A stretch of DNA of 64,000 nucleotides from NCBI RefSeq assembly GCF_036237315.1, contig NZ_CP108356.1:6143501-6207500 (forward strand), written 5' to 3'. Positions 8,508 to 17,654 of the stretch are shown in pieces. A program made the translations under genes and the position numbers. Below the pieces are notes generated by a model that saw only the letters and a list, made by a program, of their open reading frames with translations, was not told where the DNA came from and ran no database searches. Position 1 is the stretch's first letter. The number at the start of each line of letters is the position of its first letter. Origin of the DNA: Streptomyces sp. NBC_01351 (GTDB lineage Bacteria > Actinomycetota > Actinomycetes > Streptomycetales > Streptomycetaceae).

Positions 8508-9713
8508 GTGGCAGCACCGCAGAACTACCTCGCAGTCATCAAGGTCATCGGTGTCGGCGGCGGTGGTGTCAATGCCATCAACCGAATGATCGAGGTCGGT
8601 CTCAAGGGCGTCGAGTTCATCGCCATCAACACGGACGCCCAGGCGCTGTTGATGAGCGACGCCGACGTCAAGCTCGACGTCGGCCGTGAACTCACCCGGG
8701 GTCTTGGCGCCGGCGCCAACCCGGATGTCGGCCGCAAGGCGGCAGAGGACCACCGCGAGGAGATCGAGGAGGTCCTCAAGGGGGCCGACATGGTCTTCGT
8801 CACCGCCGGTGAGGGCGGCGGCACCGGAACGGGCGGCGCACCCGTCGTCGCCAACATCGCGCGCTCGCTGGGCGCCCTGACGATCGGTGTGGTCACCCGG
8901 CCGTTCACCTTCGAGGGCCGGCGCCGCGCGAACCAGGCCGAGGACGGCATCGCCCAGCTCCGCGAGCAGGTCGACACCCTCATCGTCATCCCCAACGACC
9001 GCCTGCTGTCCATCTCGGACCGCCAGGTCAGCGTGCTGGACGCCTTCAAGTCGGCCGACCAGGTCCTGCTGTCCGGCGTCCAGGGCATCACCGATCTCAT
9101 CACCACCCCGGGTCTGATCAACCTCGACTTCGCCGACGTCAAGTCCGTGATGTCCGAGGCCGGCTCGGCCCTGATGGGCATCGGCTCGGCCCGCGGCGAC
9201 GACCGCGCGGTGGCCGCCGCGGAGATGGCGATCTCCTCGCCGCTGCTGGAGGCGTCCATCGACGGCGCCCGTGGCGTGCTGCTCTCCATCTCCGGTGGCT
9301 CGGACCTCGGTCTCTTCGAGATCAACGAGGCCGCGCAGCTGGTGAGCGAGGCCGCGCACCCCGAGGCGAACATCATCTTCGGCGCCGTCATCGACGACGC
9401 GCTCGGCGACGAGGTACGGGTCACCGTCATCGCCGCCGGGTTCGACGGCGGACAGCCCCCGGCCCGCCGGGACAACGTCATCGGCGCGGCGTCCACGAAG
9501 CGCGAGGAGCCGGCCCCGGCTCCCGTCCGTGCGGCCGAGCCGGTCCGTCCGGCCTTCGGCGGACTCGGTTCGGTCACTCCGCGCGAGGAGCCCCCGGCGC
9601 CGGTCGAGGCGGCCCCGATCGAGGCCCACGCCCCCGCGCCGCAGGTCCCGACGGCCCGTCCGTACCAGGACAGCCCGGCCGAGGAACTGGACGTCCCGGA
9701 CTTCTTGAAGTGA
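8508..9713 (+). CDS. ftsZ: Cell division GTPase FtsZ
   Basis: Tubulin-like GTPase that forms the Z-ring, here probably for both vegetative cross-walls and sporulation septa. 401 residues. N-terminal [19 protein letters not shown]-binding signature [15 protein letters not shown] near residue 102; [11 protein letters not shown] near residue 44; synergy-loop region [18 protein letters not shown] near residue 195. A Pro/Ala/Glu-rich linker (about 325-392) leads to the conserved C-terminal DVPDFLK, which binds SepF and other partners. GTG start with a purine-rich ribosome-binding site. The stop overlaps the pgeF start (GTGA). Confidence 0.99.
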   Translation: MAAPQNYLAVIKVIGVGGGGVNAINRMIEVGLKGVEFIAINTDAQALLMSDADVKLDVGRELTRGLGAGANPDVGRKAAEDHREEIEEVLKGADMVFVTAGEGGGTGTGGAPVVANIARSLGALTIGVVTRPFTFEGRRRANQAEDGIAQLREQVDTLIVIPNDRLLSISDRQVSVLDAFKSADQVLLSGVQGITDLITTPGLINLDFADVKSVMSEAGSALMGIGSARGDDRAVAAAEMAISSPLLEASIDGARGVLLSISGGSDLGLFEINEAAQLVSEAAHPEANIIFGAVIDDALGDEVRVTVIAAGFDGGQPPARRDNVIGAASTKREEPAPAPVRAAEPVRPAFGGLGSVTPREEPPAPVEAAPIEAHAPAPQVPTARPYQDSPAEELDVPDFLK

Positions 9714-10441
9714 CACCGGAGCAGCACCACGTGGGCGGCGCCCACTTCGCCTTCACCGACAGGTGGGGCGGAGTGAGCGCCGTTCCGTACGAAGAGCTCA
9801 ACCTCGGCGGCGCGGTCGGAGACGACCCGGCCGCCGTTCTGGCGAACCGGGCCCGCGCCGCGGAGTCCCTGGGCCTGGCGCCGGACCACGTGGTCTGGAT
9901 GAACCAGGTGCACGGCCGGGACGTGGCAGTGGTCCCCGGACCCTGGGGCGCCGACTCGGCCGTCCCCGCCGTGGACGCGGTGGTGACCGCCCGTCGGGGA
10001 CTGGCCCTCGCCGTGCTCACCGCGGACTGCACGCCCGTCCTGCTCGCCGACCCCGTCGCCGGGATCGCGGGCGCCGCCCACGCCGGGCGGCCCGGACTGG
10101 TCGCCGGAGTGGTGCCCGCCGCCCTGGAGGCGATGGTCTCCCTCGGCGCCGAGCCCGGCCGGATCGTCGCCCGTACCGGACCGGCGATCTGCGGACGCTG
10201 CTACGAAGTGCCCGCCGAGATGCGGGACGCGGTCGCCGAAGTGGTGCCGGCCGCCCGGGCGGAGACCAGCTGGGGGACACCGGCCGTGGACGTGGTCGCC
10301 GGGGTGCACGCGCAGCTCGCGGAGGCGGGGGTGGTGGACGTACGCCGATCCCCGGTCTGCACACTGGAGTCGCGGGACCACTTCTCGTACCGCCGTGACC
10401 GGGTGACCGGGCGGCTCGCCGGATATGTCTGGTTGGACTGA
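9710..10441 (+). CDS. pgeF: PgeF/YlmD multicopper-type purine nucleosidase-like protein
   Basis: Member of the YlmD/YfiH (DUF152) family. Members cleave purine nucleosides and, in E. coli, remove misincorporated serine-containing muropeptide precursors (peptidoglycan editing factor). 243 residues. Family metal-site elements are [10 protein letters not shown] near residue 103, [11 protein letters not shown] near residue 122 and [12 protein letters not shown] near residue 155. GTG start overlaps the ftsZ stop, and the stop overlaps the yggS start by one base (TGATG), so it is co-translated with both. The ftsZ-ylmD-ylmE order is conserved in Gram-positives. Which activity it has here is inferred. 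Confidence 0.9.
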   Translation: MTPEQHHVGGAHFAFTDRWGGVSAVPYEELNLGGAVGDDPAAVLANRARAAESLGLAPDHVVWMNQVHGRDVAVVPGPWGADSAVPAVDAVVTARRGLALAVLTADCTPVLLADPVAGIAGAAHAGRPGLVAGVVPAALEAMVSLGAEPGRIVARTGPAICGRCYEVPAEMRDAVAEVVPAARAETSWGTPAVDVVAGVHAQLAEAGVVDVRRSPVCTLESRDHFSYRRDRVTGRLAGYVWLD

Positions 10442-11160
10442 TGACGGATCGCAAGTCGGAACTCGCCGAGAACCTGAAGCGGGTGGATGAACGTATCTCG
10501 TCCGCCTGCGCGGCGGCGGGACGCGAGCGGGACGAGGTGACCCTCATCGTGGTCACCAAGACCTACCCCGCGAGCGACGTACGACTGCTGGCGGAGCTGG
10601 GCATCCGTCATGTTGCGGAGAATCGTGACCAGGACGCCGCCCCCAAGGCCGGGGCCTGCGCGGATCTGCCGCTCAACTGGCACTTCGTCGGACAGTTGCA
10701 GACGAACAAAGTCCGTTCCGTGGCCGGATACGCGCATGTGGTGCAGTCGGTCGACCGGCCCAGGCTCGTGACCGCGCTCTCGGCGGCCGCGGAGGGTGCG
10801 GGCCGCGAGCTCGGCTGTCTCGTGCAGATCGCCCTCGACGCGGAGTCGGGGGAGCGCGCCGCCCGCGGCGGCGCGGCGCCGGAGCAACTGGCCGAGTTGG
10901 CGGAGCTCGTCGCGAAGGCGCCGGGACTGCGGATCGACGGGCTGATGACCGTCGCTCCGTTGTCGGGCGAGTACGCGGGACGCGAACAGGCCGCTTTCGA
11001 GCGGTTGATGGAATTGTCATCCCGCCTGCGCGCGGACCATCCTGCTGCCACGATGGTGTCGGCCGGGATGAGCGCAGACCTGGAACAGGCCGTTGCGGCC
11101 GGTGCGACACATGTACGCGTCGGCACTGCGGTACTCGGCGCGAGACCCCGGCTCGGGTAA
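10441..11160 (+). CDS. PLP homeostasis protein YggS/YlmE (PLPBP)
   Basis: Monomeric alanine-racemase-fold protein that binds pyridoxal phosphate and keeps B6 vitamers and amino/keto acid pools balanced. 239 residues. The PLP lysine lies in LIVVTKTYPASDVRLL near residue 40; HVAENRDQDAAPKA follows; NWHFVGQLQTNKVR near residue 80 and the phosphate-binding VSAGMSADLEQAVAAGATHVRVGTAVLG stretch near residue 207 complete the family pattern. ATG start shares one base with the pgeF stop. A 149-base gap then separates it from sepF, so the ftsZ-pgeF-yggS unit may end here. Confidence 0.93.
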   Translation: MTDRKSELAENLKRVDERISSACAAAGRERDEVTLIVVTKTYPASDVRLLAELGIRHVAENRDQDAAPKAGACADLPLNWHFVGQLQTNKVRSVAGYAHVVQSVDRPRLVTALSAAAEGAGRELGCLVQIALDAESGERAARGGAAPEQLAELAELVAKAPGLRIDGLMTVAPLSGEYAGREQAAFERLMELSSRLRADHPAATMVSAGMSADLEQAVAAGATHVRVGTAVLGARPRLG

Positions 11161-11309
11161 CGTCGCGAAGAAAGTCGGACCACAGCAGAAAATATGGTCA
11201 TTCCCGTATATAAGCGGGCAGACCACGTGGATCGCGGGCAGTTGGTGACATTCGTGACACAGCGGCACCTGCGACAGGGCGATCCACCACAGAGCGGAGG
11301 ACTCGGAGA
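11161..11309 (+). promoter_or_regulatory. Likely sepF promoter region
   Basis: 149-base gap with an AT-rich patch (about 11188-11213) that is unusual in this GC-rich sequence. It contains TATATAAG inside CCCG-N8-CGGG (11204-11219) and a pair of GTGACA motifs three bases apart near 11246-11260. A promoter for sepF is a reasonable guess; no clear -35 partner is visible. Confidence 0.35.
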
Positions 11310-11927
11310 ATGGCCGGCGCGATGCGCAAGATGGCGGTCTACCTCGGCCTCGTGGAGGACGACCGGTACGACAACCCGGGGTACGACCCCGACGACGAGT
11401 TCGAGCCCGAGCCGGAACCTGAGCGCGCCCGGGACCGGGATCGCAGACAGCAGCCCGTGCACCAAGCGCCCGTATCGGACGAACCGGTACGAGTGGTACA
11501 CCCTCCGGCGCAGCGCGAACCCATCCCAATTCCGGTTGAAAACGGACGTCCTGCGCGTATTGCCCCCGTGGCATCCATCACACCTGACCGCTCGAACCTG
11601 GAGAAGAACGCACCCGTGATCATGCCCAAGGTCGTCTCCGAGAGGGAGCCGTACCGCATCACGACGCTGCACCCCCGGACCTACAACGAGGCCCGTACCA
11701 TCGGGGAACACTTCCGTGAGGGCACTCCGGTGATCATGAACCTCACGGAGATGGACGACACGGATGCGAAGCGTCTCGTGGACTTCGCCGCCGGACTCGT
11801 CTTCGGGCTGCACGGCAGTATTGAACGCGTGACACAGAAGGTGTTCCTGCTGTCGCCTGCTAACGTCGATGTCACGGCGGAGGACAAGGCTCGCATCGCG
11901 GAGGGCGGGTTCTTCAACCAAAGCTAG
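11310..11927 (+). CDS. sepF: Cell division protein SepF
   Basis: Cytoplasmic membrane-binding protein that tethers FtsZ to the membrane and bundles filaments; in actinobacteria it replaces FtsA/ZipA. 205 residues. The N-terminus [18 protein letters not shown] is the expected amphipathic membrane anchor, followed by an acidic, Pro/Arg-rich linker (about 20-105). The C-terminal SepF domain (about 110-195) includes [37 protein letters not shown] and the [20 protein letters not shown] core. ATG with GGAGGACTCGGAGA upstream. It lies between yggS and a YggT-family gene, as usual. Confidence 0.96.
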   Translation: MAGAMRKMAVYLGLVEDDRYDNPGYDPDDEFEPEPEPERARDRDRRQQPVHQAPVSDEPVRVVHPPAQREPIPIPVENGRPARIAPVASITPDRSNLEKNAPVIMPKVVSEREPYRITTLHPRTYNEARTIGEHFREGTPVIMNLTEMDDTDAKRLVDFAAGLVFGLHGSIERVTQKVFLLSPANVDVTAEDKARIAEGGFFNQS

Positions 11928-11987
11928 ACCGATCCGTCAGATACGGGACCGGGAACAGAGCGGGAAACGGGGAGAGGGAAGCGCGGG

Positions 11988-12284
11988 ATGGGCGTCGCAC
12001 TACAGGTGGTCTACATCGCGCTGATGTGCTTCCTCATCGTGCTGATCTTCCGACTGGTCATGGACTACGTGTTCCAGTTCGCACGTTCATGGACACCCGG
12101 CAAGGCGATGGTGGTCGTTCTGGAGGCCACCTACACTCTTACCGATCCACCGCTCAAGCTTCTTCGGCGGTTCATTCCGCCGTTGCGTCTCGGGGGCGTG
12201 GCACTCGACCTGTCCTTCTTCGTTCTGATGATCATCGTTTACATCCTCATCAGTTTCGTGAGCACCGCTGCGAGAAGCGTGTGA
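11988..12284 (+). CDS. YggT/YlmG-family membrane protein
   Basis: 98-residue membrane protein with two hydrophobic segments (about residues 5-28 and 75-95) and between them the family motif TDPPLKLLRRFIPPLRLGG. YggT/YlmG proteins are found beside sepF and divIVA across Gram-positives and influence chromosome or septum organisation, but no biochemical activity is settled. ATG start follows a GGGAAGCGCGGG ribosome-binding stretch, 60 bases after sepF. The operon position suggests a division or polar-growth role (inference). Confidence 0.92.
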   Translation: MGVALQVVYIALMCFLIVLIFRLVMDYVFQFARSWTPGKAMVVVLEATYTLTDPPLKLLRRFIPPLRLGGVALDLSFFVLMIIVYILISFVSTAARSV

Positions 12285-12366
12285 ACGATGAACTTCTCCG
12301 CGCGCGCGGGGACAGTCCCGATACGGTCTTGCCGACTGCCGACGACTACGTAGAGGTGAAGAAGAC

Positions 12367-13578
12367 ATGCCGCTGACTCCCGAGGACGTGCGGAACAAGC
12401 AGTTCACGACCGTCCGCCTCCGAGAAGGCTATGACGAGGACGAGGTCGATGCCTTCCTCGACGAGGTCGAGTCCGAGCTGACGCGCCTGCTGCGCGAGAA
12501 CGAGGACCTGCGCGCCAAGCTGGCTGCCGCCACGCGTGCCGCCGCGCAGAACCAGCAGCAGCAGGGCATGCGCAAGCCGGAACCCCAGGACCAGCGTGGC
12601 CCCGGCGCCCCCGTGCCCGCGGCCATATCCGGCCCGCCGCAGCAGCAGCCCCAGATGGGACCGCCGCAGCTGCCGGGCGGCCCGCCGCAGCTCCCGGCCG
12701 GCCCCGGCGGACACGGACCCCAGGGTCCGGGCCCGATGGGCGGCCCCATGCAGCAGCACCCCATGGGTGGGCCGCAGGGCATGGGTCAGCAGGGCATGGG
12801 CCAGCAGGGCATGGGCCAGCAGTCCATGGGCGGCCAGAACCCGCTCGGCCAGCAGATGCAGCCCATGGGCCAGCAGATGCAGCAGATGGGCCAGCAGATG
12901 CAGCCCATGGGCCAGCAGATGCACCAGCAGCACCAGCAGCCGCAGCAGCTCCCGCAGCAGGGCCCCGGTGGCGACAGCGCCGCCCGCGTCCTGTCGCTGG
13001 CGCAGCAGACCGCAGACCAGGCGATCGCGGAGGCCCGTTCCGAGGCCAACAAGATCGTCGGCGAGGCGCGCAGCCGCGCCGAGGGCCTGGAGCGGGACGC
13101 CCGCGCCAAGGCCGACGCGCTGGAGCGGGACGCGCAGGAGAAGCACCGCGTCGCGATGGGCTCGCTGGAGTCCGCCCGCGCCACGCTGGAGCGCAAGGTC
13201 GAGGACCTGCGGGGCTTCGAGCGTGAGTACCGTACGCGTCTGAAGTCCTACCTGGAGTCGCAGCTGCGCCAGCTGGAGACCCAGGCCGACGACTCGCTGG
13301 CCCCGCCGCGCAACCCGGCCGGTCCCGCGCTGCCGCCGTCGCCGTCCCCGTCGATGGCTCCGGCCGGTGCCATGGGTCACTCCATGGGCGGCCCGTCGAT
13401 GGGCGGCCCGTCCCCCATGGGCGGCCCCTCCCCGATGGGTGGCCCCTCGTACGGCGGCCAGCAGCAGATGTCCCCGGCGATGACCCAGCCGATGGCTCCG
13501 GTCCGGCCGGCGGCTCCGCAGCCGATGCAGGCGCCGTCGCCGATGCGGGGCTTCCTGATCGACGAGGACGACAACTAA
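12367..13578 (+). CDS. divIVA: Polar growth and septum-site protein DivIVA (Wag31-type)
   Basis: Coiled-coil protein that marks negatively curved membrane and organises hyphal tips in Streptomyces. 403 residues. The N-terminal lipid-binding domain MPLTPEDVRNKQFTTVRL and first coiled coil (about 1-60) are followed by a Gln/Met/Gly/Pro linker (about 61-198) with many GQQMQPM- and GQQGM-type repeats. A second coiled coil (about 205-311) and a Met/Gly/Pro-rich tail with MGGPSP-type repeats come next, and the conserved end is RGFLIDEDDN. The ribosome-binding site is GAGGTGAAG. Streptomyces DivIVA is known to be essential and phosphorylated by AfsK. The repeat-rich linker is the most variable part. 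Confidence 0.97.
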   Translation: MPLTPEDVRNKQFTTVRLREGYDEDEVDAFLDEVESELTRLLRENEDLRAKLAAATRAAAQNQQQQGMRKPEPQDQRGPGAPVPAAISGPPQQQPQMGPPQLPGGPPQLPAGPGGHGPQGPGPMGGPMQQHPMGGPQGMGQQGMGQQGMGQQSMGGQNPLGQQMQPMGQQMQQMGQQMQPMGQQMHQQHQQPQQLPQQGPGGDSAARVLSLAQQTADQAIAEARSEANKIVGEARSRAEGLERDARAKADALERDAQEKHRVAMGSLESARATLERKVEDLRGFEREYRTRLKSYLESQLRQLETQADDSLAPPRNPAGPALPPSPSPSMAPAGAMGHSMGGPSMGGPSPMGGPSPMGGPSYGGQQQMSPAMTQPMAPVRPAAPQPMQAPSPMRGFLIDEDDN

Positions 13579-13611
13579 GCGCCGCCGCCGCGTCTGACGG
13601 CAGTCGCCTTT

Positions 13612-13657
13612 ACGGGCCGGGCCCGGTTCCCCTTCGGGGGCACCGGGCCCGGCCCGT
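13612..13657. terminator. UUCG-loop hairpin terminator after divIVA
   Basis: A 16-bp perfect inverted repeat (13612-13627 with 13642-13657) encloses a second 4-bp stem CCCC-TTCG-GGGG. This gives a long GC stem capped by a very stable UUCG tetraloop. There is no U-tract, as is usual in Streptomyces. It lies between the convergent divIVA and ileS genes and could work in both directions. Confidence 0.85.
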
Positions 13658-13708
13658 TCCCGTACCCGGGCGCGGCGCCGCTGCCGTCCGCCGGTGAGGC
13701 TCAAAGAT

Positions 13709-13825
13709 CGGGGCTCCGCCCCGGACCCTCCCCCAGACTCCGTCCGGGGGGACCCCCGCTCCTCAAACGCCGGAGGGGCTGGAACTGCCCTCCGGGCAAT
13801 CCAGCCCCGCCGGCGATTGAGGAGC
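13709..13825. repeat. Intergenic palindromic repeat, copy 1
   Basis: Within the 333-base gene-free stretch 13579-13911. The left part (13709-13757) is the shared core found again at 20649 and 59958, with GGGGCTCCGCCCC and CTCCGTCCGGGGGGACCCCC elements. The right part forms a long hairpin: 13758-13782 pairs with 13801-13825 at 23 of 25 positions around a small TGCCC-TCC-GGGCA stem. It may also act as a terminator for ileS. Confidence 0.8.
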
Positions 13826-13911
13826 GGGCGCGGAGCGCCGTAAGGGCTCTAAGCAAAGCGGCCCGCACCCACCCCGGCGGGGGAGGCACGGGCCGCTCGG
13901 CGGCGGAGCCG

Positions 13912-16900
13912 TTATGCCTTGCGGAGGCGGAAGGTCAGGGACAGGGGCTCGTCCGTGAACGGGTCGCCGTAGGTGGCGTCCGCGTCCGCCGAGGAGAAGT
14001 CCGTGGACAGGACCTCGTCCGCGATGAGCGCCGCGTGGTCCGTCAGGGCCGTCACGACCTCCGGGTCCGAGGAGGACCAGCGGAGGGCGATGCGGTCGGC
14101 CACGTCGAGGCCGGAGTTCTTCCGGGCCTCCTGGATCAGGCGGATCGCGTCACGGGCCAGGCCCGCCAGCCGCAGCTCCGGGGTGATCTCCAGGTCCAGG
14201 GCGACCGTCGCGCCCGAGTCGGACGCCACAGACCAGCCCTCGCGCGGGGTCTCCGTGATGATGACCTCCTCGGGGGTGAGGGTGACCTCCTCACCGTTGA
14301 CCGTGACCACCGCGGAGCCCGAGCGCAGGGACAGGGAGAGCGCGGCCGCGTCGGCGGCGGAGACCGCCTTCGCCACGTCCTGGACGCCCTTGCCGAAGCG
14401 CTTGCCCAGCGCGCGGAAGTTCGCCTTCGCCGTGGTGTCGACGAGGGAGCCGCCCACCTCGGAGAGGGAGGCCAGCGAGGAGACGTTCAGCTCCTCCGTG
14501 ATCTGGGACTGGAGCTCGGGGGAGAGCGCGTCGAAGCCCACCGCGCCGACCAGTGCCCGCGAGAGGGGCTGGCGGGTTTTGACCCCGGACTCCGCGCGCG
14601 TCGCGCGGCCCAGCTCCACCAGGCGCCGCACCAGCAGCATCTGCTGGGACAGGGTCCGGTCCACCTGGGAGGTGTCCGCCTCCGGCCAGGTGGACAGGTG
14701 CACCGACTCCGGGGCGTCCGCGGTGACCGGGGCGATCATGTCCTGCCAGACCCGCTCCGTGATGAAGGGAGTGAGCGGGGCCAGCAGGCGCGTGACCGTC
14801 TCGACCACGTCGTGCAGCGTGCGCAGCGCGGCCGCGTCGCCCTGCCAGAAGCGGCGGCGCGAGCGGCGGACGTACCAGTTGGAGAGGTCGTCCACGAAGG
14901 CGGAGAGGAGCTTGCCGGCGCGCTGGGTGTCGTACGCCTCCATGGCGTCCGTGACCTCGGCGACGAGGGTGTTCAGCTCCGAGAGCAGCCAGCGGTCGAG
15001 GACCGTGCGGTCCGCCGGCGCCGGGTCGGCCGCGGAGGGCGCCCAGTTCGACGTACGGGCGTACAGGGCCTGGAAGGCGACCGTGTTCCAGTACGTGAGG
15101 AGCGTCTTGCGGACGACCTCCTGGATCGTGCCGTGGCCCACCCGGCGGGCTGCCCAGGGGGAGCCTCCGGCCGCCATGAACCAGCGCACCGCGTCCGCGC
15201 CGTGCTGGTCCATCAGCGGGATCGGCTGGAGGATGTTGCCCAGGTGCTTGGACATCTTGCGGCCGTCCTCGGCGAGGATGTGGCCGAGGCAGACCACGTT
15301 CTCGTAGGACGACTTGTCGAAGACCAGGGTGCCGACCGCCATCAGGGTGTAGAACCACCCGCGGGTCTGGTCGATCGCCTCCGAGATGAACTGCGCCGGA
15401 TAGCGCTTCTCGAAGATCTCCTTGTTCTTGTACGGGTAGCCCCACTGCGCGAACGGCATCGAACCCGAGTCGTACCAGGCGTCGATGACCTCCGGCACGC
15501 GGACCGAGGTCAGGGAGCAGCCCTCGTGCGTGCAGGGGAACGTGACGTCGTCGATGTACGGGCGGTGCGGGTCCAGGGCGGAGAGGTCCGTGCCCGTCAG
15601 CTCGCTCAGCTCCGCGCGGGAGCCGACGCAGGTGAGGTGGTTCTCCTCGCAGCGCCAGATCGGGAGCGGGGTGCCCCAGTAGCGGTTGCGGGACAGCGCC
15701 CAGTCGATGTTGTTGTTCAGCCAGTCGCCGAAGCGGCCCTGCTTGACCGAGTCCGGGAACCAGTTGGTCTTCTCGTTCTCCCGCAGCATCGCGTCCTTGA
15801 CGGCGGTGGTGCGGATGTACCAGGACGGCTGCGCGTAGTAGAGCAGCGCCGTGTGGCAGCGCCAGCAGTGCGGGTAGCTGTGCTCGTACGCGATGTGCTT
15901 GAAGAGCAGGCCGCGCGCGTCGAGGTCGGCGGTCAGCTTCTCGTCGGCCTTCTTGAAGAAGACGCCGCCGACCAGCGGGACCTCCTCCTCGAAGGTGCCG
16001 TCGGGGCGGACCGGGTTCACGACGGGCAGGCCGTACGCGCGGCAGACCGCGAGGTCGTCGGCGCCGAAGGCGGGGGACTGGTGGACCAGACCCGTGCCGT
16101 CCTCGGTCGTGACGTACTCGGCGTTCACGACGTAGTGGGCGGGCTCGGGGAACTCGACCAGGGAGAACGGGCGCTCGTACGTCCAGCGCTCCATCTCCTT
16201 GCCGGTGTACGTCTCGCCGGTGGCCTCCCAGCCCTCGCCGAGGGCCTTCTCCAGCAGCGGCTGGGCGACGACGAGCTTCTCGTTGCCGTCAGTGGCGACG
16301 ACGTACGTGACCTCGGGGTGGGCTGCCACCGCGGTGTTGGAGACCAGGGTCCAGGGGGTGGTTGTCCAGACGAGGAGGGCCGCCTCGCCGGCCAGGGGGC
16401 CGCTGGTCAGCGGGAAGCGGACGAAGACCGAGGGGTCGACGACCGTCTCGTAGCCCTGCGCCAGCTCGTGGTCCGAGAGGCCGGTGCCGCAGCGGGGGCA
16501 CCAGGGGGCGACGCGGTGGTCCTGGGTCAGCAGGCCCTTGTTGAAGATCTCCTTCAGCGACCACCACACGGACTCGATGTACTCGGGGTCCATCGTCCGG
16601 TAGGCGTCGTCCAGGTCGACCCAGTAGCCCATCCGGTTCGTGAGCTCGGTGAACGCGTCGGTGTGGCGGGTCACGGACTCGCGGCACTTGGCGTTGAACT
16701 CGGCGATGCCGTACGCCTCGATGTCCTGCTTGCCGTTGAAGCCCAGCTCCTTCTCGACGGCGAGCTCGACGGGCAGGCCGTGACAGTCCCAGCCGGCCTT
16801 GCGGGCCACGTGGTAGCCGCGCATGGTGCGGAAGCGAGGGAAGACGTCCTTGAAGACGCGGGCCTCGATGTGGTGGGCGCCGGGCATGCCGTTCGCGGTG

Positions 16901-17058
16901 GGCGGGCCCTCGTAGAAGACCCACTCGGGGCGGCCCTCGGACTGCTCCAGGGTCTTGGCGAAGATCTTGCTCTCGCGCCAGAAGTCGAGGACCCCGTGCT
17001 CAAGCGCGGACAGGTCGACCTGGGCGGGTACCGGGCGGTACTGCGGCGGTGTGGTCAT
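13912..17058 (-). CDS. ileS: Isoleucyl-tRNA synthetase, IleRS2-like with GAHH signature
   Basis: Class I aminoacyl-tRNA synthetase charging tRNA-Ile. 1048 residues from the ATG at 17058, chosen because GGAGGAAG lies upstream and the sequence MTTPPQYRPVPAQVDLS matches family N-termini. The KMSKS loop reads GRKMSKHLGN (near residue 595). WDCHGLPVELAVEKELG is near residue 87; editing and anticodon-binding domains follow. The class I HIGH-type site reads NGMPGAHHIEARVFKD: residues 60-63 are GAHH, where typical enzymes have HxGH. Rearranged GxHH motifs are known in some IleRS2 enzymes and go with very strong mupirocin resistance. The gene is monocistronic, behind a T-box leader. Confidence 0.97.
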   Translation of the reverse strand: MTTPPQYRPVPAQVDLSALEHGVLDFWRESKIFAKTLEQSEGRPEWVFYEGPPTANGMPGAHHIEARVFKDVFPRFRTMRGYHVARKAGWDCHGLPVELAVEKELGFNGKQDIEAYGIAEFNAKCRESVTRHTDAFTELTNRMGYWVDLDDAYRTMDPEYIESVWWSLKEIFNKGLLTQDHRVAPWCPRCGTGLSDHELAQGYETVVDPSVFVRFPLTSGPLAGEAALLVWTTTPWTLVSNTAVAAHPEVTYVVATDGNEKLVVAQPLLEKALGEGWEATGETYTGKEMERWTYERPFSLVEFPEPAHYVVNAEYVTTEDGTGLVHQSPAFGADDLAVCRAYGLPVVNPVRPDGTFEEEVPLVGGVFFKKADEKLTADLDARGLLFKHIAYEHSYPHCWRCHTALLYYAQPSWYIRTTAVKDAMLRENEKTNWFPDSVKQGRFGDWLNNNIDWALSRNRYWGTPLPIWRCEENHLTCVGSRAELSELTGTDLSALDPHRPYIDDVTFPCTHEGCSLTSVRVPEVIDAWYDSGSMPFAQWGYPYKNKEIFEKRYPAQFISEAIDQTRGWFYTLMAVGTLVFDKSSYENVVCLGHILAEDGRKMSKHLGNILQPIPLMDQHGADAVRWFMAAGGSPWAARRVGHGTIQEVVRKTLLTYWNTVAFQALYARTSNWAPSAADPAPADRTVLDRWLLSELNTLVAEVTDAMEAYDTQRAGKLLSAFVDDLSNWYVRRSRRRFWQGDAAALRTLHDVVETVTRLLAPLTPFITERVWQDMIAPVTADAPESVHLSTWPEADTSQVDRTLSQQMLLVRRLVELGRATRAESGVKTRQPLSRALVGAVGFDALSPELQSQITEELNVSSLASLSEVGGSLVDTTAKANFRALGKRFGKGVQDVAKAVSAADAAALSLSLRSGSAVVTVNGEEVTLTPEEVIITETPREGWSVASDSGATVALDLEITPELRLAGLARDAIRLIQEARKNSGLDVADRIALRWSSSDPEVVTALTDHAALIADEVLSTDFSSADADATYGDPFTDEPLSLTFRLRKA

Positions 17059-17064
17059 GAGGCT

Positions 17065-17345
17065 GAACTCTTCCTCCGGCGGTGTGTCACTTCCGTCCGG
17101 AGGGACGAGAGGCACCCCCTGATTCCAGGGACGTGCTTGCTCCCGCGGTACCACCCTCCTTGGCCCCCGGACGCGCCGGTGGGCCCCCTCATTGGGGTGC
17201 GAAGCCGGTTCTACAGGCCCTGAGGGCTTTCTTCCGGCGGCTCCGGGGTGATCCTTCGCATCGCGCTCGCCCCCGGGCTCTCACCGTCCCCGGGTCGCTC
17301 CTGGCTGCGTCCGACGCTACTCGTCCCCATCCATGCCTTTCGCTG
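17065..17345 (-). ncRNA. T-box riboswitch (ileS leader, isoleucine type)
   Basis: On the minus strand the leader carries the T-box consensus AGGGTGGTACCGCG (17157 down to 17144), which pairs with the NCCA end of uncharged tRNA. Upstream is a short Stem I region with GGACGAGTAGCG (about 17324-17313) and GAAGGATCACCCCGG, whose ATC (about 17252-17250) is a fitting Ile specifier codon. No terminator/antiterminator U-run follows. The T-box lies close to GGAGGAAG before the ileS ATG, so control is probably at translation by Shine-Dalgarno sequestration, as known for actinobacterial ileS T-boxes. The exact 5' end is uncertain. Confidence 0.9.
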
Positions 17346-17654
17346 GGCCCAGTGTACGGGCCGGGGCGGCCGTCGGCAGACCGGTTTACGGGGCGCCGCG
17401 CGGGGGTTCGTACGGGCGCTCGCGCGGCGCCCCGTACACGGCCGCCGGTGGGGTGGTGGATGACCCGAACGGGCTGACGCGCCGGTAGGGATCCAGGTGG
17501 GGCGGGTGGGGCGGATTACCGGGGCCCCTGCTGGGCACAACGGATGCAGGTTGGCCTCGAAGGAAGCGTGCCCCGTTGCCGCGGGACTGGAGTCGATTTA
17601 TCGTTCCGGCACGATTCGCGAGCAATGATCACAGTATGTGAAGGGGCCGCGGCC
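17346..17654. promoter_or_regulatory. Divergent ileS / DksA-like promoter region with large inverted repeat
   Basis: 309 bases without a gene between the T-box leader and the next coding start. A perfect 15-bp inverted repeat (17388-17402 with 17421-17435, 18-base loop) lies here. A second outer pair, GTGTACGGG (17352-17360) and CCCGTACAC (17431-17439), could pair as an alternative. TACACT on the minus strand (about 17357-17352) is a possible ileS -10. The part nearest the plus-strand gene is less GC-rich (17590-17640) and probably holds its promoter. Confidence 0.5.

Noticed and set aside
17059..17154. ileS start 96 bases upstream of ATG 17058
   Set aside because: The extra residues would be translated from the T-box element and lie before the good ribosome-binding site.
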